Assembly (NCBI GenBank): GCA_964415395.1
Contig: CAYPZU010000014.1
Coordinates: forward strand, 1 to 37,798
DNA: 37,798 nt
From: CAYPZU01 sp964415395
GTDB lineage: Bacteria; Chlamydiota; Chlamydiia; Chlamydiales; SM23-39
Direction: 5' to 3'
Shown here: one piece after another, positions 25,901 through 33,301 of the stretch
Position numbering within the stretch: position 1 is the first letter of the stretch
How the letters are laid out: each line of letters begins with the position of its first letter
The notes under the pieces: model-generated
Database searches by the model: none
What the model saw: the letters and a program-made list of their open reading frames with translations, nothing else
Told to the model about the DNA's origin: nothing
Translations under genes and position numbers: made by a program

Positions 25901-26564
25901 GATTATCGATCCTGTCGGGGGAAGCATCATCCTGGACGGCGCCGCTTCGATCATCGTGGGACCAGGTCCTGTCAGCCAGCTCCTCCTCATTGCAGGCAGC
26001 AATATAGAGCTTCGCTCTGCTCTGTCTTCGATTGAGAACCAGAGCGGAGGCGATTTGACTCTTGTCGTCGACAACAACTTCCCGAATCCGTTCCTTTTCG
26101 GCAGCGGGTTTTTCAGCTCTGCTGCAGGATCTGCTGTGTTCACGAACGACGGTATGACAGATGGCCTTCTCCGCATTTTCTCATCCCAGCAAAACCTCAA
26201 CCAAATCAATGGAAACTTGAATGGAATTGCGTTTGCTCGGGGCACTCTTTTTACGAATACTGCAACAGAGCAATGGCAAACCTGGTATCCGAGCGCATTC
26301 GGCGGAGTCCCTTATACCGTTTTCTATAAGAATTCCGAACAGCTTCTTGCACAGCAGGCATTGACGATCGTCGACCAGCTCTTGTTCGGACTTCACCCCC
26401 TCAACGAGTATCCCGGCTGGATGATGGAGTTCTCGATGAGCTATGCGTCTGCTTCAGGAGCTTACTCGTCGCTGCAGGAATCGGCTTCCGAGCCGTATTA
26501 TCTCAGACGGCGCCACCTCAAATTCATCAACCATCCGAAGAGCTACACTGTTTTGATGGAATGA
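22911..26564 (+). CDS. TpsA-type exoprotein with filamentous-haemagglutinin TPS domain
   Basis: 1217 residues, probable cargo of the TpsB pore at 987-2612. The first 20 residues form a leader. Residues about 20-260 are the TPS secretion domain: VVINQVMGGD (NQV at 77-79) and LINPNGILFG (NPNGI at 101-105) are the two diagnostic motifs. GTWLLDPDTITV follows near 400, typical of this family just after the TPS region. Then about 700 residues of Gly-rich parallel beta-helix repeats (MSMMGGTS, GNLFLTGGSG, GSIVLQGGSS, TLSIIGGTV). The C-terminus (LFGLHPLNEYPGW onwards) is non-repetitive. Adhesin or surface-effector function is inferred from the family. It is 15 bp downstream of the barrel gene and probably cotranscribed with it. 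Confidence 0.92.
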   Translation: MNRFFPLISFTLVHSWLGSLPTNPQVLSGEALFTLKQAGTLEIQVSDRAAIDWKDFSIGAQETARFIQPSKASVVINQVMGGDLSSLLGRLEANGGVYLINPNGILFGEECVVDTGSFLGTTFPEVSDLCFKGDSEASIINRGTILARDGDAVLIGYAVENQGAIEAPAGSALLGAGREIVLQPSAREKLYVKPGSAKAYGEGISNSGQIAALRAELHADGNLYALALSHSGAIDALGVEERGGEVFLVADGGKTEVSGSISAMRGEWGGTIDLLGAEVDLTGSAQIDASAPKGGGYIRVGGDLYGQNPSIRNASITRVGPQVSINADAAREGNGGTVAVWSDGTTVFNGTISARGGINGGNGGFIETSGKRGLVCQTGLAATLSPAGKAGTWLLDPDTITVMAGGGCTLVTATDCMAGGACVIDPITITTGLGLGDVTLCANTGAGTITVASGAVVSWMSGNLLTLTASNSVTFLATVESTAVGIPDSQVVLSVNAPLVTIGDAGHAAVDITVGTSRTLPATTGRVEIAAPTALTVYGGGSMMGGGSYIHGVEVGLSGGNFTLLAGPGMFDGSGVGVESAYDCSFTGDFAMISQGGGTGISGNSMIPAIVDGTIDVGGNLTMAGGSGPTAACALIFWGGGTLNASVGGTMSMMGGTSTGDGNCAVIANGGTFVIQLSAGNLFLTGGSGLGMGATNFAVMGGPAGSVDITVPGSIVLQGGSSDSGTAGAFIRCADDMMPLDGDVSITAGTLSIIGGTVNNDPAAIGSDRNLIIQVAGDMSLSSHAASGAGFALMRTGDGPSPGFFDIHVGGNLSLNAQGSLCALQCNLPNSTLLVSAANLSIVSMSSESAFIGVTSGAIDIAASGDISIAAGNAAPMMGRSFAGIGGSFLPMTATAITLSAQNYTITGGAGDACAAGIVLGDIFSIMPGGGGGSINATAAGTTGIRLTGGAGTDSPAAIEIRGDVGSITFTSPNPSSSLLLTGTTSEARIATQFGGPIIDPVGGSIILDGAASIIVGPGPVSQLLLIAGSNIELRSALSSIENQSGGDLTLVVDNNFPNPFLFGSGFFSSAAGSAVFTNDGMTDGLLRIFSSQQNLNQINGNLNGIAFARGTLFTNTATEQWQTWYPSAFGGVPYTVFYKNSEQLLAQQALTIVDQLLFGLHPLNEYPGWMMEFSMSYASASGAYSSLQESASEPYYLRRRHLKFINHPKSYTVLME

Positions 26565-26643
26565 CGCTCCGCGATCGCCTTTCTTGTTGAAAATATATAG
26601 ATCTTGTAAATATATTTTTAACTCTTTGTAAGCGGAGGTCGTT

Positions 26644-26856
26644 ATGTCAAGTGGAACAAATCCGGTCGATTCGAACGGATCTCCAGTCGGTCCTATGGTT
26701 ATAAAACCGAAAGAAAGTCCCCCGAAAGTGGAGCCGATTAAAGTTGTGAAAAACGGGGTAACTGGGAGGATGGTGTCGAAAAAAGTCTATCTTCCTCCGC
26801 TTGGCGCAGAGGCGTGGGTCATCAGTTTCGAGAAGGATCCAGACTCGCCAAAGTAG
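26644..26856 (+). CDS. small polar protein, unknown function
   Basis: 70 residues with a strong GCGGAGGT site 5 nt before the ATG at 26644. Pro/Lys-rich N-terminal half (IKPKESPPKVEPIKVVKNG), then a short hydrophobic stretch (YLPPLGAEAWVISFEK). No signal peptide or known motif. It ends 10 bp before the convergent HicA-domain gene; it does not resemble HicB, and being on the opposite strand it is not in the position of an antitoxin. The good ribosome site is the main reason to keep it as a real gene. Confidence 0.6.
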   Translation: MSSGTNPVDSNGSPVGPMVIKPKESPPKVEPIKVVKNGVTGRMVSKKVYLPPLGAEAWVISFEKDPDSPK

Positions 26857-26866
26857 TGAAAAGGAC

Positions 26867-28432
26867 TTAGGGCTTTTTCGAGGCTTGCGCAAGCTTGTTC
26901 AGCTCGGATGCAGTTCTCGGCCCGATGTCCCGTGAATGCATGGCAAGGGTTGTCCTTTGGACGACCCGGTCTTCCTTGTCCTCTTCTTCCGAATCGACCG
27001 TGATAAGCTCTCTTTCAAACTGAGCGTGGGACGTTCCGTGATGCCGCACAAGGCGGAATCCGAGCCGCCGCGTCAGAATCTTTTCGACCTCATGAACGGT
27101 CATGCCGCGGCGGAATAATGGCTCCTCTGGCAGCTCTCTTTCGACTCGGCTGGTAGCTCTGGGGCGTGCAGGCCTGCTGGAGGCGGGCGGAGATGCTTTG
27201 CGGTCGGGAGCTGGCAATAGGGCGGTGGAATGAGCTGGAGCAGGAGCTTCCGGCTGGCTCGCTGCGGCGGGAGATAGGGAAAGAATTGGGCTTGCTAGCC
27301 GGGGCGCTTTAAGATCTGCGAGGCGTTCCAATAAATCGAGGGAGTGGCTGCAGGTGTTTCTGAGGAGTTCGGCTGAAGCGAGAGAGGCCGCTAAATGGAC
27401 TTCCAAGGGGTGAGAGCCTCTTCGACCTGCGGGATCCTCCGAAAGGATCCGGTTGTAGAGGCGGATCGCCTCATCGAGGCGGGGGAGCTCTTCCCGCAAG
27501 GTGGCGCAGGTCTCTTGAATTTCGTGTACGGACGAGCCGCGGTTGATTTGGTTGAGAGGCTCGATCAAATCGCGGAATGAAAGCGTTTCAGGCAGATAAA
27601 GTGTGCATTCGGAGGTCAGCCGATTGAGCGATTGAATCGATTTTCTAAGACCGGTCTTGTAGCACCTGAATGTCCATTCAGGGTTCATTCTTTGCGAAGA
27701 GGGCGCTAGGGGCTGGCCTACGGCAGGAGAATCGGAGCTTACCGTTTTCATCATGATCCCGATCAGAGTCGATAGCTGTTTCAGGAGTTTCGCATGTTCG
27801 GCGGCCTCCGCAGCTAAAGGCGGGTTGCTTCTCACAACCTTGCAGATCAAGTCGACTTTTCCCTTCAGGTATTTATAAAGCCCCATCATTTCGTTGATGA
27901 GAGGATGGCCCTGGCCGAACTCTCTATCGAAAATCGTCTGGAGGACTTCTTTCGGCAGGGAGGAGAGGCTGGTAGTAGCGAGGAGGTTGATCTGGAAGTA
28001 GAATCGCCGCACAGTCTCGTTCTCATTCTCGAAAATCCGTATGCATTCTTCGGGAGTTGCGCCGGGGTTCAGGTGTTTTAAAAAGGCATTGATCTTTGGC
28101 GATATTTCGTTGAAGAGCCGCCGGACTTTTTCTGAAAAGGCCAGATGGAGCAAGTGGCGGAAGGGGATTAGATCCATAACCGGCGCAAGAGCGTCGAAGG
28201 AGGCGTATAATTCATGCCGCTCCGCTGCCGAGAGTTTAAGACGGGCGGCAATCTCGTCGAGCCCTCTTTCAGAGTGACTTAAAGAGGCGTCTGAGGAGGC
28301 CTGTGCTGTGCTTGCGATCGCAGGCAGGGCTGCGGCGGCTACCGCTTCGGAAAGAGGGGAGGGCGTTTGCCTGCTCCTCGAGGGGGCTTGTTGGAAACCG
28401 GTAGGTCTTATTGAAAGAGGCTGAGCTGCCAT
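26867..28432 (-). CDS. long helical protein with C-terminal HicA-like (YcfA) domain
   Basis: 521 residues. The first 45 are Pro/Ser/Ala-rich, then about 330 residues of helices with no recognised domain, then a Pro/Ala-rich linker (about 375-435). Residues 444-521 match the HicA mRNA-interferase/dsRBD-like fold: MTVHEVEKILTRRLGFRLVR, HHGTSHAQF (family GSHH region, His469 as the candidate catalytic residue) and TLAMHSRDIGPRTASEL, like the family's VPxHxxxxIxxGTLxxIL end. HicA toxins normally stand alone at about 60-90 residues beside HicB; here the domain is a tail of a long protein and no HicB is present. RNA binding or cleavage, perhaps in the host, is inferred. The start at 28432 has no Shine-Dalgarno sequence; an extended -10 is at 28462-28470. 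Confidence 0.72.
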   Translation of the reverse strand: MAAQPLSIRPTGFQQAPSRSRQTPSPLSEAVAAAALPAIASTAQASSDASLSHSERGLDEIAARLKLSAAERHELYASFDALAPVMDLIPFRHLLHLAFSEKVRRLFNEISPKINAFLKHLNPGATPEECIRIFENENETVRRFYFQINLLATTSLSSLPKEVLQTIFDREFGQGHPLINEMMGLYKYLKGKVDLICKVVRSNPPLAAEAAEHAKLLKQLSTLIGIMMKTVSSDSPAVGQPLAPSSQRMNPEWTFRCYKTGLRKSIQSLNRLTSECTLYLPETLSFRDLIEPLNQINRGSSVHEIQETCATLREELPRLDEAIRLYNRILSEDPAGRRGSHPLEVHLAASLASAELLRNTCSHSLDLLERLADLKAPRLASPILSLSPAAASQPEAPAPAHSTALLPAPDRKASPPASSRPARPRATSRVERELPEEPLFRRGMTVHEVEKILTRRLGFRLVRHHGTSHAQFERELITVDSEEEDKEDRVVQRTTLAMHSRDIGPRTASELNKLAQASKKP

Positions 28433-28461
28433 AGATTAATTTTAAATTAATTAATTCCAAA

Positions 28462-28470
28462 ATTATACCA
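28462..28470 (-). promoter_or_regulatory. extended -10 element of the HicA-domain gene
   Basis: On the minus strand TGTGGTATAAT occurs here, a TG-extended perfect -10. The start codon is 29 nt downstream, with an AT-only leader and no ribosome-binding site. The WD40 gene has a near-identical box at 5148-5158. Confidence 0.5.
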
Positions 28471-28502
28471 CAGCAATGTTTAGTTATTGTTTAAAATTAT
28501 AA

Positions 28503-28537
28503 ATATACAGACCTCTTTTAGAGGGAGGTCTGTATAT
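28503..28537 (-). terminator. intrinsic terminator of the GH81 gene
   Basis: A perfect 13-bp stem (28503-28515 with 28525-28537, core ACAGACCTC/GAGGTCTGT) and a 9-nt loop, starting 8 bp after the stop of the minus-strand glucanase gene. The downstream minus-strand sequence is AT-rich (ATTTATAATTTT). Confidence 0.75.
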
Positions 28538-28545
28538 TGGGTTAC

Positions 28546-30849
28546 TTAATGGAGCTGGTTTTCAGCGTAATAAGCTGTGTACCGGAGAATGAAGGCGTTC
28601 GTGCCGCTGTCGAAGAAATTCCGGGAGGCGACGTCGTCGATGAGAGTCATCGACGGGCCAGCCCCATAGATTTTCGAGACGACCGGGATGAGCGTCGACT
28701 GGATCGGATTCCCTGTGTCGAAATCAGCCCAGTTGGCCAGAATGTAATCTGCGCCCCGTTTGGCAAACGTCGGATGGAAGTCAAGCATCGTGTCCATCCC
28801 GTTTGCGCTCGCAGGCATGAATTCGCACGCGAAAATGCGGTCCCACTGCAATCCCCAGTAGGTCTCAGCGCCGAGCTTTCCGTTGCCCCAGGTGATCGAG
28901 ACGACTGGATGATAGGCGACGTAGACCGGTGCAATCGGGTTGAAGACGCTGGTTGCGGCGTCCCCGATGTGGTTATAGGTGTTCAGCGACTCCGTTTCGA
29001 GGGCGAACCGGGTGAGCGCCGTGCCGAGCTGGTCGGCGCTGCCGCCGCGCACTTTCAGCCAGTAGGCGACCGACCAGGCGCCGATCACCGCTTCCGACTG
29101 GCTTTCGGTGTTTTTCGAGCCAAGCCCCGACAGCCACGAGTGGCCGATGTACGTGTCGAGGTTCCGCATCACGGGGAAATAGCTGTTTTGGCGGCTTAAA
29201 TCTCCCATATCGGAGGCCAGGAAATCGGCCATATCGTTATAGGTGTACGTTTCATAGCCGGCCAGCGCAACCTGTTTGTCCATCAGCCGCTGCTCTAAAG
29301 GCAGATAGCGGTCTTCGAACGCCTTGAGAATGGCGAAACTCAAAAGGTCGTATCCGTACTGCACGATATGGTCGTTGTAGTCGGAATAGTTCCCATAGTC
29401 GTTCGTCTTCGCCACGATCCCGCTGTACAGGGTGTCGTAGAGATAGAGGTACAGCTTCTTCGAGAGGATGGTGCGGAGCCTTTGATAGAGCGGCATCATC
29501 CGGTCGATCGGCAATCTTGCGATCTCGAGCGCTTTCGTCCCATAATCGAGCGTCAGCGCGATCTGGTAGTCGACTTTGCCGCCGCCGTAGACGGTGGTGG
29601 ACGACTTGTATTTGTTTAGGATGCGGGCGATCTCCTGGTCAAGGGGTCCTCCCGCCGAAACGAGGTCTGCCGCCTGCAGGCAGGTGAGTGGAGCGCCTCC
29701 GTTCGGCAGGTTCGGCGCCGGCTCGATCGAGCGGGGAGCCTTAGGCTGGAAAATATAGGTCGATCCAGCGAAGACTTTCACGGGCCCTGTGATCGCTAGA
29801 AGCGAAACTCCGGTATTCTGAATGGAGCGCATGCAGCAAAGCGAGTTGAAGTGGTGCGCTTTCAAAAGAACGAGCGGCTGGATCGCCGTCGGCTGTTTTT
29901 GCAGATCTTCGCAAAGATACTGGAACGAATAGGTGCCGTTCGGAAGCAGCGTCGCCTGTCCCTTCACGATGACAGCTTGGGCGTGGGCGTCGCAGAGGCT
30001 TTCAAACGAGGCTGCCTGCGCGTTGTTCGGAATCGCCGCAACGTTCAGGTTTCCCGTATAGGGCATTCCGGGGACGAACTGTCCGTTCGCGTAAATCAGA
30101 TAGATCGCCGAGGTCTTCACGACTTTGTATTTGATCGTGCCGTCGGAGAGAACCGATTTCATCGCGTTTGTCAGCGCAAATCCGGTGTCGGGGATTGCGC
30201 CTGCATAGGAGGCGCCGTGGAAGAGGCTTCCCTGAGCGAGATAAATCGAAAACGCCTCGTCATAGACCGCTTTCCGGACGATGTTGCCCGTCTGATTCCA
30301 CTGAAGGGAGAACGGTTTGGCATAGCCGAGCGCGCCCAGCTTATAGCCTGGATCCCACGACGAGATCTGAATCATCGAATGGAGTACAGGACCCCAGTCG
30401 TAGAATTTCAGCGCGAAGTTGAATTTCATTCCATTGGGGTCGACTGTAATTTTATCGAACCCGTCGTCGCTGTTTTTCCCGGTCGTCGGATAGGCTGCGA
30501 TATTCTCGATCCAGTCATTTGTCGGCGTAAAGATTCCCGTCTTTTCCCATGCAGTTGCGGAGGGGAGTACCTTCGGCCCTGTGCTGATCGGCGGGAGGTT
30601 GAGAGGGCTTTTTTTGAGAATCGGGCCGCCCGTGATTGAGCCGTAGGCGGCGGTTTCGGGGCCGGTTTCGGCTAAAAGATTCCAATACTGCTGCTGTAAA
30701 TGGATTCGTTCTTCGTCCGAAAGATCGGGCCATCCCAATTGGCATACAAGGCAGTCGGCCCGCTGCATGGCGAGGTTGGTTTCATCGGCAAAAACCGGAT
30801 TTGCCAGGCAGCCTGCAACTGCAAGTGTTAGGGGAAAGATTCGTAACAT
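28546..30849 (-). CDS. secreted GH81 endo-beta-1,3-glucanase
   Basis: 767 residues, GGAGG 10 nt before the ATG. Signal peptide 1-21 with cleavage at NPVFA-DE. The catalytic half carries the GH81 landmarks: YSDYNDHIVQYGY (Asp493, candidate acid), RNLDTYIGHSWLSGLGSKN and TESQSEAVIGAWSVAYWL with the E-x3-E pair Glu582/Glu586. GH81 enzymes invert beta-1,3-glucan; the spacing of Asp and the Glu pair fits the family. The N-terminal half would be the family's beta-sandwich, and has several Cys pairs (LCC, DCLVC) suited to an oxidising site. Host or prey glucans (algal, oomycete, protist cyst) are the likely substrates. A promoter lies at 30891-30918. Confidence 0.87.
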   Translation of the reverse strand: MLRIFPLTLAVAGCLANPVFADETNLAMQRADCLVCQLGWPDLSDEERIHLQQQYWNLLAETGPETAAYGSITGGPILKKSPLNLPPISTGPKVLPSATAWEKTGIFTPTNDWIENIAAYPTTGKNSDDGFDKITVDPNGMKFNFALKFYDWGPVLHSMIQISSWDPGYKLGALGYAKPFSLQWNQTGNIVRKAVYDEAFSIYLAQGSLFHGASYAGAIPDTGFALTNAMKSVLSDGTIKYKVVKTSAIYLIYANGQFVPGMPYTGNLNVAAIPNNAQAASFESLCDAHAQAVIVKGQATLLPNGTYSFQYLCEDLQKQPTAIQPLVLLKAHHFNSLCCMRSIQNTGVSLLAITGPVKVFAGSTYIFQPKAPRSIEPAPNLPNGGAPLTCLQAADLVSAGGPLDQEIARILNKYKSSTTVYGGGKVDYQIALTLDYGTKALEIARLPIDRMMPLYQRLRTILSKKLYLYLYDTLYSGIVAKTNDYGNYSDYNDHIVQYGYDLLSFAILKAFEDRYLPLEQRLMDKQVALAGYETYTYNDMADFLASDMGDLSRQNSYFPVMRNLDTYIGHSWLSGLGSKNTESQSEAVIGAWSVAYWLKVRGGSADQLGTALTRFALETESLNTYNHIGDAATSVFNPIAPVYVAYHPVVSITWGNGKLGAETYWGLQWDRIFACEFMPASANGMDTMLDFHPTFAKRGADYILANWADFDTGNPIQSTLIPVVSKIYGAGPSMTLIDDVASRNFFDSGTNAFILRYTAYYAENQLH

Positions 30850-30890
30850 AGGGTATCGCCTCCGTTAAGGGTTTTTTAGAACAGGCGAGG

Positions 30891-30918
30891 ATTCTAGACT
30901 TTGCTTGAATAGTGTAAA
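30891..30918 (-). promoter_or_regulatory. sigma70-like promoter of the GH81 gene
   Basis: On the minus strand TTTACA (30913-30918), a 16-bp spacer, then TAGAAT (30891-30896): 5 of 6 matches in each hexamer. The leader would be about 35 nt and includes the GGAGG site. Confidence 0.6.
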
Positions 30919-31010
30919 ATCATTTTTTTTAAAAATATTTATACTATAACTATAAATAGTTTTTAGTTTTTGTTTAATTGGTGTATAGTGTGTGTAATTT
31001 TGGATTTTTC

Positions 31011-31928
31011 GTGAGTTTTGATATTAGTAGACTAAATTGCGTCTCGAGCAGGACGAGAAGTTCAAAACCCCCCTCCCAGCCTGATGCTGCGATGAGTGTG
31101 AAAGTGGAATCGGCCAAGCGGACAGCGATGTCTCAGCTCCAGCCAATGGCAGTAGAGGAAAGCAAGGAACAGGCGCCGAGAAATAAAGTTATGAAAGCAA
31201 GCGCCGCCGACGCGGTTCCCTTCATTCCGAAAAGAACGCGCAAAAGTTTCGTCAGTTCGATTGTCAGAATCGGCCGCAACTTTCAAAAGCCGGTTGCAAC
31301 CGCCAGGCTCGCCCATCAAAATGTGATCCGCAATCAGTGCGATGCGGCTTTCAAGGGAGCGGTTAAAATCTCGAAGTTGATTTTTGAAGGCTATGTAAAT
31401 GAGATCAACGCATGCGGCATGCCGCGGCATCTCGCTCTCTGCCAAATCAGCGATCGGATCGGCAAGGGGATTTTTTTAAGGCCCGATGCGGACGAAATTC
31501 CGGCGAACACGTTTATCGGGATTTACGCAGGCGAATTCCAGATCGTCCACAAGGATGATCTGGAACGCAGTTCCTATGCTTTTACAGTGCTGTCCGATCT
31601 GGAGCTCTCCGGTTGGGAGCTGGACGCGGTCGAGGGCGGGAGGAATTACGAAACAAATCAGTTTTACCTCGAGGTCGAAGCGGCCCGCACGGGGAATTTC
31701 ACCCGTTATATCAATCATGCAAAAGCGGGAGCGGCAAACCTGGAGTATCGCTACATCCTGATGCCGGATGGAACGATTCAGGTCGGGCTTTGGACGAAGA
31801 AGGGAGTTTCTCCAGGAGACCAGCTCATGTACGATTACGGCGATGATTTCTGGATCACTCATAAAATTGTCCCTGATGAAGTGGGTCCGCGCACGTTCCG
31901 CCTCTTTCCAGATGGTTCTGTTTTCTAA
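31011..31928 (+). CDS. SET-domain protein (probable lysine methyltransferase)
   Basis: About 305 residues from a GTG at 31011. The start is uncertain: the frame opens at a TTG at 30978 and an ATG occurs at 31092, none with a good ribosome site; a TATAGT box at 30984 favours 31011. SET motifs (numbered from 31011): GKGIFLRPD at 151-159 (first SAM-side strand), FTRYINHAKAGAANLEY with the NH pair at 235-236, and GDQLMYDYGDDFW with the conserved Tyr in YDYG (274-277). A basic PKRTRKS stretch near residue 75 could be a nuclear-localisation signal. No post-SET Cys cluster is present. Chlamydiae are known to send SET proteins to the host nucleus or to methylate their own histone-like proteins; which applies here is open. 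Confidence 0.85.
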   Translation: MSFDISRLNCVSSRTRSSKPPSQPDAAMSVKVESAKRTAMSQLQPMAVEESKEQAPRNKVMKASAADAVPFIPKRTRKSFVSSIVRIGRNFQKPVATARLAHQNVIRNQCDAAFKGAVKISKLIFEGYVNEINACGMPRHLALCQISDRIGKGIFLRPDADEIPANTFIGIYAGEFQIVHKDDLERSSYAFTVLSDLELSGWELDAVEGGRNYETNQFYLEVEAARTGNFTRYINHAKAGAANLEYRYILMPDGTIQVGLWTKKGVSPGDQLMYDYGDDFWITHKIVPDEVGPRTFRLFPDGSVF

Positions 31929-31993
31929 AAATGATCTTTACATCAAATTCCTCCGCTCTTTACAGTTCACGCCTGTAAAATCCGGGGGCTTCT

Positions 31994-32782
31994 ATGGCAA
32001 GCAGTGTATCTCCCTATCAAGAAGCGATGGGGCGGTTTGAAACGTTTAAACAACAGCCCGATCGGGAAACGGCCGCCGTTCTCTCCGCTTCCCTTGAGTC
32101 GGCGTATGGCGAGCTCATCTCCTCTGCGAAACCGCTTGCGGAGCAGATCCGCCGGCTTTCCCAGGCGATGGAATTCATCCAGGCCTATCTCCGTTCGGAT
32201 CAGACCTTGAATAGAAGCGTAGAAATTCTCCCTGGGCAGCCGGCCCAGGTTTCCGGGAGTTTCCGCTTCGCCGCGTACGATGCGGAAGCGTTTCTCCGTT
32301 TGGCTGTGAAAGTGCTGAAGGCGGTTAGAGAAAATGAGAGAGTCTTGAAAGGGGAAGATCTCGATGATCTGGCCGCCGAAGTCATTCTCGAGATGGGGGA
32401 TGATCCGGAAGGGGATGATCCCGATGCCTTCGCCGTTCAGCTCCTGGGTGCGGATGTCCGCTGGATGATCTATCCTTCGATGGCGACAAGGGTTCTCTTC
32501 GATGAGATTGCAGCCGCTCCGAAAAACGGCGTGGTTTGCCAGATCTCGGATCGCGGGCGTCCGGAGCTGAGGGAAGATCCCGTCACGCAGTTCGCTCTTG
32601 CCTATGTGGAAGAAGCGGCGCGCCCGTATGTCCTTTTCTGTCTCGAGAAGGGAGCTCCGCGCCTCGTCTATTCCGCAGCAGCAGGGCCGATCCAGGAGAT
32701 CGTCGACAGAATGGCGCCCGATCCTCGTTATATTCAGGTCGATTTGCTGAAAGACTCGGTATTTGGGATCACTTACCGCTAG
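31994..32782 (+). CDS. unknown soluble protein
   Basis: 262 residues with GGGGGC 5 nt before the ATG at 31994, 65 bp after the SET gene, so possibly cotranscribed. Helical N-terminal half (SLESAYGELISSAKPLAEQIR), acidic middle with a duplicated GDDPEGDDPD stretch, then an alpha/beta C-terminal part (FALAYVEEAARPYVLFCLEKG, APRLVYSAAAGPIQEIVDRM). No signal peptide, membrane segment or known motif. Its 3' end overlaps the convergent CMD gene by 14 bp. Between the two genes (31959-31979) a small hairpin TTTACAG/CTGTAAA may weaken read-through from the SET gene. Confidence 0.72.
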   Translation: MASSVSPYQEAMGRFETFKQQPDRETAAVLSASLESAYGELISSAKPLAEQIRRLSQAMEFIQAYLRSDQTLNRSVEILPGQPAQVSGSFRFAAYDAEAFLRLAVKVLKAVRENERVLKGEDLDDLAAEVILEMGDDPEGDDPDAFAVQLLGADVRWMIYPSMATRVLFDEIAAAPKNGVVCQISDRGRPELREDPVTQFALAYVEEAARPYVLFCLEKGAPRLVYSAAAGPIQEIVDRMAPDPRYIQVDLLKDSVFGITYR

Positions 32783-33290
32783 CGATGTCGAAGCCGTTGA
32801 GGAACGAGGCGAGCATCTGATAGAAACCCGTGAGGAGCATCAGCTCTACGAGCCCTTTTTGGCCGTACTGCTCGATCAGCCGTTCCTGCAATGAAGAGGG
32901 GAGAGAGCGCTTTTCAATAGAGAGCTGCGCCGCTTCAAGGGCGTCGGCATACGGCTCGGGGAACTCAAAATAGGGGCGTCCTTCTTTGAGGAAATCGAGG
33001 ATCTCTTGAGTCACGCCTTCTTTTTTCGCGGGGCCGATATGGGAACTCCATTCATAGGAACATTTCGTCCGGCTGGCAATGAAGAGGATCGCGGATTCGC
33101 GGATCGATCCGGGGAGCGTTCCTTCAAAACGGAAGATCTGCCCGAGATCGCTCACCGCCCGCGTCAAAGCGGGATGATGAAGCATCGCCAGCCAGATTTC
33201 GCTGAACGGCTCGCTGCGGACTTTCTGGATCTTTTCGAGGATTGCTTTCGTTTCCGGGCTTAATGGATGAACGGGTTCTAATTGCGCCAT
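32769..33290 (-). CDS. carboxymuconolactone decarboxylase/AhpD-like family protein
   Basis: 173 residues from the ATG at 33290; an upstream frame to 33356 would run into tpx. The family motif is TKCSYEWSSHIGPAKKEGV: Cys and the His seven residues on, as in the CMD fold. Only one of the two AhpD-type Cys is present, so it is closer to the CMD-like hydroperoxidase/unknown group than to true AhpD. It is the last gene of a three-gene unit (small basic protein, tpx, this gene), 11 bp after the tpx stop, which points to a peroxide-stress or thiol-redox role. The substrate is unknown. Confidence 0.82.
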   Translation of the reverse strand: MAQLEPVHPLSPETKAILEKIQKVRSEPFSEIWLAMLHHPALTRAVSDLGQIFRFEGTLPGSIRESAILFIASRTKCSYEWSSHIGPAKKEGVTQEILDFLKEGRPYFEFPEPYADALEAAQLSIEKRSLPSSLQERLIEQYGQKGLVELMLLTGFYQMLASFLNGFDIASGK

Positions 33291-33301
33291 ACAATTGGGG
33301 C

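Noticed and set aside
22911..26564. Possible CRISPR-like or tandem DNA repeats in the Gly-rich region of tpsA
   Set aside because: The repetition is at the protein level (beta-helix coils) with irregular spacing and no conserved DNA unit.
26644..26856. Small gene next to the HicA-domain protein as a possible HicB antitoxin
   Set aside because: It is convergent, not cotranscribed, and shows neither the HicB RNase H-like nor a ribbon-helix-helix pattern.
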